12,402 nucleotides of DNA from Bacteroidales bacterium (GTDB lineage Bacteria > Bacteroidota > Bacteroidia > Bacteroidales > S143-33). The position numbers and the translations under genes were made by a program. The stretch spans positions 1-12,402 of the forward strand of contig JALWNS010000341.1 of the NCBI GenBank assembly GCA_027083655.1. The letters run 5' to 3'. This document shows, one piece after another, positions 6,548 through 12,402 of the stretch. The number at the start of each line of letters is the position of its first letter. The first letter of the stretch is position 1. The notes under the pieces were generated by a model. That model worked only from the letters and a program-made list of their open reading frames with translations. It had not been told where the DNA came from and did not search any database.

Positions 6548-9500
6548 ATGGGACGGTACTTTTTATCAGTCTTACTTTCAATCTTGTTCTTTTTCTCTGT
6601 TAATGCGCAACAGATTGTTGACATTAAGTATGATGGAACAACTAATGTTCCAAGTTTTGTAAAATTTGATGGCCAAACTCCTATAAAGGGTGATAAGGCA
6701 AGTTTTATTAGAAGTGTATTGAAAGTTCCTGCCGATGTTGATTATCAATTGCAGCGTGTTGAAAATGACCCTGTTATAGGACAGTTGGAACGTTATCAAC
6801 AGTATTATAAAGGTATTAAGGTAGAACATGGTCGTTATTTCTTACATCTCAATGGACAGAATATCGTTTCTCTCAACGGTACATATATAGATGTTGAGAA
6901 TGTAAATCTTAAGCCTACGATTAGCGAACAAGAAGCACTGAAAAAAGCTCTTGAAAAAATAGGTGCTCAAAAATATATGTGGGAAGACCCACAGGCAGAG
7001 GCATTTGCTAAGCAGACAGAACCAAGTGGTACATATCTCCCTAAAGGTGAGCTTGTTATAATACGTAATTATGATCCATCTGACCGTAATAGTTTTATGA
7101 AGCCCGTTTTGGCATACAAGTTTAACATTTATGCTAAGGAGCCTCTTAGCCGTGATTATGTTTATGTAGATGCACACACAGGAAAAGTTATATATATTGA
7201 CCCAATTATCAAGCATGTCCGTGGACATGAACATAGCATGAGTGCATCTAGTGCAAACCCTGGAGTTAGCCAGGTTAACCAGACTAAATCTACAGGTAAT
7301 GCTGAAACACGCTATAGTGGCACACGCCAGATAGAAACCGAATATTACAATGGCCAGTACCGTTTGCACGACCTCACACGTGGTAATGGTATTTTTACAT
7401 ACAATATGAACCAAGGTACCAATTATAGTAGTGCAACTGATTTCTATGATAATGATAATAGCTGGACAGCGGCAGAATATCACAATAGCGCAAAAGACGA
7501 TGCAGCACTTGATGCCCACTGGGGTGCAGAGATGGTTTATGATTATTGGAAAAATGTTCATGGAAGGTTGAGCTTTGACAATAATAATGCAGCTATTAAG
7601 TCTTATGTCCACTATGATGTTGCTTATGACAATGCATACTGGAACGGTTCTGTTATGACTTACGGAGACGGAAGTGATACTTATTTTGATGCTCTTACTG
7701 CCCTGGATGTATGTGCTCATGAGATTGGACACGCTGTTTGTTCTTATACTGCAGACCTAACATATAGCTATGAATCTGGTGCTCTTAACGAAGCTTTGTC
7801 TGACATCTGGGGAGCTTGTGTAGAATATTACGCAGCTCCAGAGAAACAGACATGGATAATGGGTGAGGATATTGACCGTAGAACTTCAGAGGCTTACCCT
7901 GGCCTGAGGGATATGTCAAATCCAAAAGCAAAAGGACTGCCCGATACATACGGTGGAGAGTACTGGTACACAGGAACTTCTGATAACGGTGGAGTACACA
8001 CCAACATGGGTGTGATGTCTTATATTTTCTATCTCATGGCACAGGGTGGTTCTGGTACTAATGACCTTGGAAATTCTTATAATGTCACAGGAATAGGTAT
8101 TGATAAAGCTTCTAAGATTATTTACCGCGCCGAGGCGGTATATGCTACAAATAGTACTAACTATGCACAATTCCGTGATTATTGTATACAAGCAGCAACT
8201 GATTTATATGGTGCAGGTTCACAGGAAGTTATCACTACAACAAATGCTTTCTATGCAGGTGGTGTAGGCTCGGCTTATGGTCAGGTTTCTTATTGCGCCT
8301 CCAAAGGTAATAGCTCATACTATGAATGGATTGCAGGTGTTCAGATCGGTTCTTTCTCAAACACCTCAGGCGCAGCAGGCTATACAGATTTTACTGGCCA
8401 AACTGTTAACCTCACAGCTGGCCAGTCGTATAGTGTAACACTTACACCAGGTTTCCGTAGCTCTACATATACAGAGTACTGGAGGATCTGGATCGACTTC
8501 AACCATGATGGAGACTTTGATGATCCAGGAGAGCTTGTGCTCGATCCAGGAGGAAGCTCTTCAGCTATTACTGCTACAATGACTATTCCTTCTTCTGCAC
8601 AGGAGGTTACTACCCGTATGCGTGTGTCAATGAAATATAACGGTACTCCTACTTCTTGCGAAACATTCTCCTATGGCGAAGTTGAGGACTATACTGTTGT
8701 TATTACTGCAGGTAGTGGTGCTGATACTGAGCCTCCAACAGCTCCTACAAACCTCACTGCCTCAAATGTTACAGAGACAACAGTTGACCTGAGCTGGACT
8801 GCTTCTACTGACAATGTCGGTGTTACTGGATATGACGTGTATATGAATAATTCACTCGTGGGAACTGTAACTACAACTTCTGCTAATATTACTGGCCTTA
8901 CTGCGGGTACTACTTACTCATTCTACGTTAAGGCAAAGGATGCCGCAGGTAATGTTTCTGCTGCTAGTAATACCGTAACAGTTACAACTTTGAGTGGTAC
9001 AACTGGTGGAGAAATGCCTACTGGTTATTGTGCATCAAAGGGTAGTAATGCTAATTATGAGTGGATTGACTACGTTGCAATAGGTTCTATTAGCAATGCT
9101 ACTGGTAGTAATGGCGGTTACGCAGACTTCACTAATCTTTCTACAAACGTTAACCGTGGTAGCAGTTACGATTTAACTATAAGTGCTGGCTTCTCTTCAT
9201 ATAGCTATACAGAATACTGGACAATCTATATTGACTGGAACCGTGATGGTGATTTCTATGATACAGGAGAGGAAGTGGCAAAAGGTTACTCAAGTAGTTC
9301 TGGTAATCTGGTTGCTACAGTCACTGTTCCTTCTGACGCATCCCTTGGTACTACACGTATGCGTGTATCAATGAAATACAATTCTTACCAGACACCATGC
9401 GAGACATTCTCTTATGGCGAGGTTGAAGATTATGCCCTGGTTATCGGTACAGGTCTGACATTCACAAATAATACTGGAGCTCAAGGGGAACGCCTGGATG

Positions 9501-9748
9501 ATAATGGCCAGATGACTGTTTATGACATTTATCCAGTGCCATTTGACAATGTCCTCAATGTATACGTACCAGAAGTTGGTGACAATATGACTTATGAGCT
9601 TGTTGATGTAATGGGTAAAGTAGTTAAATCAGGCAAGATTACTGCTAATGTTCAGCGTATCAATACTGCTGACCTGTCTAATGGAGTTTATATGATACGT
9701 ATCAATGACGGTCAGAAGATCATAACACACAAGGCTATCAAGAGATAA
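6548..9748 (+). CDS. Secreted thermolysin-like M4 metalloprotease with GEVED-Fn3-GEVED and T9SS sorting domain
   Basis: Predicted extracellular zinc endopeptidase, made as a pre-pro-enzyme and exported by Sec then T9SS. From the chosen ATG (1066 residues): signal peptide 1-20 ending VNA|QQ; FTP propeptide about 50-110; PepSY-type propeptide about 120-220; M4 catalytic domain about 255-575 with HEIGH (391-395; two zinc His and the catalytic Glu), third zinc ligand Glu415 in NEALSD, and DNGGVH with catalytic His484; GEVED domain 1 (about 582-719); fibronectin type III (about 727-814); GEVED domain 2 (about 827-967); C-terminal sorting domain (about 991-1066: [15 protein letters not shown] ... 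NGVYMIRI ... HKAIKR). Both GEVED domains carry a Ca-binding-like DxNxDGDFxDxGE loop. Start 6548 is preferred over 6440 because the signal peptide follows directly and a promoter lies in between. It is a single-gene unit with its own promoter and terminator. Substrate unknown. Confidence 0.92.
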   Translation: MGRYFLSVLLSILFFFSVNAQQIVDIKYDGTTNVPSFVKFDGQTPIKGDKASFIRSVLKVPADVDYQLQRVENDPVIGQLERYQQYYKGIKVEHGRYFLHLNGQNIVSLNGTYIDVENVNLKPTISEQEALKKALEKIGAQKYMWEDPQAEAFAKQTEPSGTYLPKGELVIIRNYDPSDRNSFMKPVLAYKFNIYAKEPLSRDYVYVDAHTGKVIYIDPIIKHVRGHEHSMSASSANPGVSQVNQTKSTGNAETRYSGTRQIETEYYNGQYRLHDLTRGNGIFTYNMNQGTNYSSATDFYDNDNSWTAAEYHNSAKDDAALDAHWGAEMVYDYWKNVHGRLSFDNNNAAIKSYVHYDVAYDNAYWNGSVMTYGDGSDTYFDALTALDVCAHEIGHAVCSYTADLTYSYESGALNEALSDIWGACVEYYAAPEKQTWIMGEDIDRRTSEAYPGLRDMSNPKAKGLPDTYGGEYWYTGTSDNGGVHTNMGVMSYIFYLMAQGGSGTNDLGNSYNVTGIGIDKASKIIYRAEAVYATNSTNYAQFRDYCIQAATDLYGAGSQEVITTTNAFYAGGVGSAYGQVSYCASKGNSSYYEWIAGVQIGSFSNTSGAAGYTDFTGQTVNLTAGQSYSVTLTPGFRSSTYTEYWRIWIDFNHDGDFDDPGELVLDPGGSSSAITATMTIPSSAQEVTTRMRVSMKYNGTPTSCETFSYGEVEDYTVVITAGSGADTEPPTAPTNLTASNVTETTVDLSWTASTDNVGVTGYDVYMNNSLVGTVTTTSANITGLTAGTTYSFYVKAKDAAGNVSAASNTVTVTTLSGTTGGEMPTGYCASKGSNANYEWIDYVAIGSISNATGSNGGYADFTNLSTNVNRGSSYDLTISAGFSSYSYTEYWTIYIDWNRDGDFYDTGEEVAKGYSSSSGNLVATVTVPSDASLGTTRMRVSMKYNSYQTPCETFSYGEVEDYALVIGTGLTFTNNTGAQGERLDDNGQMTVYDIYPVPFDNVLNVYVPEVGDNMTYELVDVMGKVVKSGKITANVQRINTADLSNGVYMIRINDGQKIITHKAIKR
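8291..9448 (+). repeat. Duplicated GEVED domain within the protease gene (8291-8707 and 9026-9448)
   Basis: Two in-frame copies of a domain of about 140 codons flank a fibronectin type III domain. Both start YCASKG..., both contain YTEYW.IWID-like and D.N.DGDF segments, and both end with RMRVSMKYN...[12 protein letters not shown] followed by a beta strand. The 3' halves are also close in nucleotide sequence (for example CGTATGCGTGT near 8615 and 9356), so the copies probably arose by internal duplication. Confidence 0.75.
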
Positions 9749-9771
9749 TATATTGCTTGCTACTTTAAGAC

Positions 9772-9800
9772 AAAGCCGCCCAGGATGGGCGGCTTTTTTT
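9772..9800 (+). terminator. Rho-independent terminator after the M4 protease gene
   Basis: A perfect 10-bp stem (AAAGCCGCCC at 9772-9781, GGGCGGCTTT at 9787-9796) with a 5-nt loop AGGAT, and a run of seven T at 9794-9800. It starts 23 bp after the stop codon. Confidence 0.92.
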
Positions 9801-9822
9801 ATACTGTTATTATTAGTATTAG

Positions 9823-9860
9823 CCCAAATTACGCATTAGTACCACAAAAATTCTAACTTA
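9823..9860 (+). repeat. Intergenic direct repeat, copy 1
   Basis: Begins with the 16-bp core CCCAAATTACGCATTA (9823-9838), identical to copy 2 at 9952-9967. The next 22 bp match copy 2 at 16 positions, so the unit is about 38 bp with 32 identities. The period is 129 bp. Confidence 0.8.
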
Positions 9861-9951
9861 ATATTATATAAAGTTTTGTCTTCAATTTGCACAGGTAGAT
9901 ATACAAGTTTTTTCTAAAGATTTGCTCCACTTTTTTTATTCAACTCCCAAT

Positions 9952-9989
9952 CCCAAATTACGCATTAAAACGACTAAAAATTGTAATTA
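9952..9989 (+). repeat. Intergenic direct repeat, copy 2
   Basis: Second copy of the 38-bp unit, core CCCAAATTACGCATTA at 9952-9967, followed by a diverged A/T-rich half. A same-orientation pair with non-repeated sequence between fits nested insertion-sequence ends, MITE remnants or a dispersed intergenic repeat; the sequence alone cannot decide. Confidence 0.8.
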
Positions 9990-10090
9990 GTACAACGTGG
10001 TATATTTTTACCTTGTTTAACCGGAAGTTTGTTCAAAGACTGTATGCTTATCCGATTGTTCACTAAGATTTATTATTCACCACCAATGGA

Positions 10091-10123
10091 TTAAAAAAGC
10101 CCTCTGACAGATGGTCAGAGGGC
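10091..10123 (-). terminator. Rho-independent terminator after the qNor gene
   Basis: A perfect 10-bp stem (GCCCTCTGAC at 10099-10108 and GTCAGAGGGC at 10114-10123, loop 5 nt). On the minus strand the hairpin is followed by TTTTTTAA (10098-10091), so it serves the minus-strand gene that stops at 10146. Confidence 0.9.
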
Positions 10124-10145
10124 CTTGAATGTAGTTAAGGGTTAA

Positions 10146-12368
10146 TTATGCTTGTTTGGCCACTTTCTTTGCAAAGAAAGTTTTCTGTATCAAGTCGTAG
10201 AAAATAATCAAACCACCAAGTATCATCAGGCTGTCTGGTATGAGACGGAACCACATCCAACCCTTTAGAGGTTCCACTGCATCACGCAAACGTGCGAAGA
10301 AATAGCCCTGGTTGAATGCAATTTCTGTCTGATGGATACCGATAACGTATGTAGGTAATGCAAAAAGAATTACACCAATAGTCAGTAGCCAGAAGCCCCA
10401 CTTACTTGTTTTCTCGTTCCATTCCAGTCCGTTAGCTAGAGAGTGTGCACGTGATGTCATGTAAATGAATGCGATAGCAACATAGCCAAAAGCACCGAGC
10501 AGTGCTACATGACCGTGTGGCATGATTAAGTATGTACCATGGGCATAGTAGTCAATAGTTGGTGTGTTGATCAACATACCAAAGAAGCCTGCACCGATCC
10601 AGTTGAGTATTGCAGAACCTGCAATCCACATGAATACTGTGTTGAACTCGTTTTTCTTGCCTTCCAGACGCTGTTCCCTCTGGTTTTTCATGGCCTCAAC
10701 AATCATCAAAGCAAGTGGTAGGGGCTCAAGTGCAGAGAATATACCACCTATAGCAATCCAATATTCATCAAGACCTTGCCACCAGTAGTGGTGTCCAACT
10801 CCCAGTGTACCACTTAAGGCAATGAGGAAGAGCTCAAATATCATTGTACGTACTGCTGTCTTGTGGGAGATGAGGCCCAGTGATACTGTGAAGAAGGCAA
10901 TTGTACCTGCAGCAAACATCTCAAATGTCAACTCTACCCACAGGTGAATCACCCACCAACGGTAATAATCATCTACCGTATAGTTAGGCATAATCTTGGT
11001 CAACGGCATCATGCCCGCTACATACAGAGTAGCTATAGCGAATGCGGCCCAAATAATTGTGCTAACAATCGGATTGTTCTTTGCAGCTTTACGTATGAGT
11101 GAGAAGACTAGCAAGAACCAGAAAACAAGACCTGCCACGAGTCCGATATCCCAAGCACGACCCAGGTTAATAAGCTCTCGTCCTTCGTTTCCGAACCAGA
11201 ACCATGATTCACGCATGTGGCCTGTAGCGCCCATGTAAAGACCATAAAGAGCTCCTACTGCTACCACGAGCAATGCTATCCATAGTACGTCGACTAACCA
11301 TGGATATTTGTGGTCTTTGTTTGCAACCCATGGTGCAACAAGCATACCTCCAACTAGCCATCCTACTGCTACCCATAGAATTGCGATCTGCGTGTGCCAT
11401 GAACGTGCCACGTTAAATGGGAAGAGCTTTTGTGGAATGATGAAGTCTTTGGCTGGCTCTGTATACAGGTGTGCCAAATAACCACCCAGGAATAGCTGTA
11501 CTACGAACAAACCTGCAACTATTGGCACATATTTGAGCAACTTTTTCTGTGAAGGATAGAGGCTAGTAATCTTAAGGGCAGGCTCGAGTGGCTCGTCTTT
11601 CTTGAAAAGATATTCGTAAGCTATATAGATAACTATTATTGTTAATGTCCACAAGAGTAAGAATTCCCACAGGGATATTTTGTGGTTAATGAATTTGAGG
11701 TTTTGGTCAATCTCCTTAACATATGGCCAGTTGTTGGTCCATGTACGGTCTGTACCAGGACGCTTGGTTGATGCAAGAAGCTGTCCCCAATCAAAGAAAG
11801 CAGCGATTTTTTTTGCTTCCTCAGGTGTGATGAAACCACCAGGATAAGCACGTTCAGGATCTCCGTCAACGAGTAATTTTATCACATAAGCAACATTCCT
11901 CTTATACGCTTCAGTTGAAGCTTCAGAGTATTTTACAATCTCGCCCAGCCTTGTTTGCTCCTTAATGTCCTGCTTTACCCTTTCTTTTACTGCTCCTAGC
12001 TCTGTGTTTGTTAGCTGGTCTTTGCTTTTGTTATACATCTCACGTGCATAATAATCATAAAGGTATTCAACACGATTATGCAACAAATCTGTAGTAAAAT
12101 CAGGTCCCATGTAGGCACCCATTCCAAGCATTGTACCCCAGTCCATCAAGTCAAATTCCTGGAAATATTGCTTACCTTCAATTACATCATCATAGGTGTA
12201 AAGAACCTCTCCATTTGCTCCTAAAACTTTTTCAGGAATTGGTGGTACCTCTTTGTGGAGGTTAACTGTGTAAAAAATTAATGCACTGACCATAATGATG
12301 GCTACAACCCAGAAAGCCACCATCAAGTTTTTCTTAGTCATGAATTTGTCAAGCAATCCTTCCTTCAT
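10146..12368 (-). CDS. norZ: Quinol-dependent nitric oxide reductase, single-subunit (qNor)
   Basis: Reduces two NO to N2O and water with electrons from membrane quinol, as a detoxifying or respiratory enzyme of the heme-copper oxidase superfamily. The 740 residues show an N-terminal membrane helix (about 13-35), a periplasmic domain (about 38-230) fused as in qNor, where it replaces the separate cytochrome c subunit, and about 13 further helices. Residues I assign by family: heme b His325 (RSWHTQ) and His620, heme b3 His618 (PHGH), FeB His475 plus Glu479 (HLWVE) and His526-His527 (GHHYWW). No CxxCH motif is present, which agrees with quinol rather than cytochrome c as donor. Usual family length is about 740-790. 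An alternative start is Met10 (12341). Only 34 bp upstream are visible, so NsrR-, NorR- or Fnr-type operators cannot be judged. It appears monocistronic at its 3' end. Some databases call the gene norB. Confidence 0.94.
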   Translation of the reverse strand: MKEGLLDKFMTKKNLMVAFWVVAIIMVSALIFYTVNLHKEVPPIPEKVLGANGEVLYTYDDVIEGKQYFQEFDLMDWGTMLGMGAYMGPDFTTDLLHNRVEYLYDYYAREMYNKSKDQLTNTELGAVKERVKQDIKEQTRLGEIVKYSEASTEAYKRNVAYVIKLLVDGDPERAYPGGFITPEEAKKIAAFFDWGQLLASTKRPGTDRTWTNNWPYVKEIDQNLKFINHKISLWEFLLLWTLTIIVIYIAYEYLFKKDEPLEPALKITSLYPSQKKLLKYVPIVAGLFVVQLFLGGYLAHLYTEPAKDFIIPQKLFPFNVARSWHTQIAILWVAVGWLVGGMLVAPWVANKDHKYPWLVDVLWIALLVVAVGALYGLYMGATGHMRESWFWFGNEGRELINLGRAWDIGLVAGLVFWFLLVFSLIRKAAKNNPIVSTIIWAAFAIATLYVAGMMPLTKIMPNYTVDDYYRWWVIHLWVELTFEMFAAGTIAFFTVSLGLISHKTAVRTMIFELFLIALSGTLGVGHHYWWQGLDEYWIAIGGIFSALEPLPLALMIVEAMKNQREQRLEGKKNEFNTVFMWIAGSAILNWIGAGFFGMLINTPTIDYYAHGTYLIMPHGHVALLGAFGYVAIAFIYMTSRAHSLANGLEWNEKTSKWGFWLLTIGVILFALPTYVIGIHQTEIAFNQGYFFARLRDAVEPLKGWMWFRLIPDSLMILGGLIIFYDLIQKTFFAKKVAKQA

Positions 12369-12402
12369 AATGCATGAATTTTTAGTTTTTGAAAAAAAGT
12401 GT

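Larger units (their letters stand above)
9801..10096. other. AT-rich convergent intergenic region without a visible gene
   Basis: Between the two terminators I see no reading frame with recognisable protein, no tRNA-like fold and no transposase fragment. Its only clear structure is the pair of 38-bp direct repeats listed separately. Both flanking genes point into it, so it is unlikely to hold their promoters. Confidence 0.6.

Noticed and set aside
6842..7732. A 296-codon open frame on the minus strand inside the M4 protease gene
   Set aside because: The translation is rich in Ile, Cys and Thr with no recognisable domain, and the opposite strand encodes the well-conserved propeptide and catalytic domain. 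It is a shadow of the real gene.
9183..9374. A 63-codon open frame on the plus strand in the second GEVED domain
   Set aside because: It is an alternate-frame shadow of a conserved, in-frame domain.
9823..9989. A possible CRISPR array in the intergenic region
   Set aside because: There are only two imperfect copies, spaced 129 bp apart, with no cas gene nearby and no regular spacers.
10539..11238. Open frames on the plus strand within the qNor gene
   Set aside because: They are short, lack domain signatures, and lie opposite the conserved helices and metal ligands of qNor.

Overview
The window is an AT-rich piece of a Bacteroidota (Bacteroidetes) chromosome, probably Cytophagales- or Sphingobacteriia-like. 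Three things point there: a secreted protease with GEVED domains and a type IX secretion (T9SS) C-terminal sorting domain, a promoter of the Bacteroidetes type (TTTG, 19 bp, TAnnTTTG) in front of that protease, and start sites without strong Shine-Dalgarno sequences. I see no rRNA, tRNA, CRISPR array, intact insertion sequence or phage gene.

Layout. Positions 1-5671 hold a run of five same-strand genes: the 3' part of a CorA-type divalent-cation transporter (cut by the window edge), tsaB (tRNA t6A biosynthesis), an alanine dehydrogenase-family gene overlapping tsaB by 20 bp, a membrane-anchored SpoIIE/PP2C-type phosphatase, and a TrkH-type potassium transporter. Gaps from tsaB onward are only -20, 11 and 11 bp, so those four genes probably form one operon. 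A YugP-type membrane zinc peptidase lies on the minus strand, ending 3 bp from trkH. Divergent from it is a long secreted thermolysin-like (M4) protease, which ends at a strong hairpin terminator. A 397-bp convergent intergenic region follows, with a two-copy 38-bp imperfect direct repeat and a second terminator facing the other way. The last gene, on the minus strand, is a single-subunit quinol-dependent nitric oxide reductase (qNor); its promoter lies mostly beyond the right edge.

How the genes work together. The left operon mixes housekeeping (t6A), amino-acid metabolism, a signalling phosphatase and K+ uptake. It does not form an obvious pathway, though the phosphatase and K+ transporter could share an envelope or osmotic role (inference). 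The protease is a stand-alone exported enzyme for protein degradation outside the cell. The qNor detoxifies or respires NO using membrane quinol.

I found no convincing new multi-gene system. The points most worth a second look are the degenerate nucleotide-binding motif in the alanine dehydrogenase homologue, the intergenic repeat pair, and the well-placed promoter that redefines the protease start.
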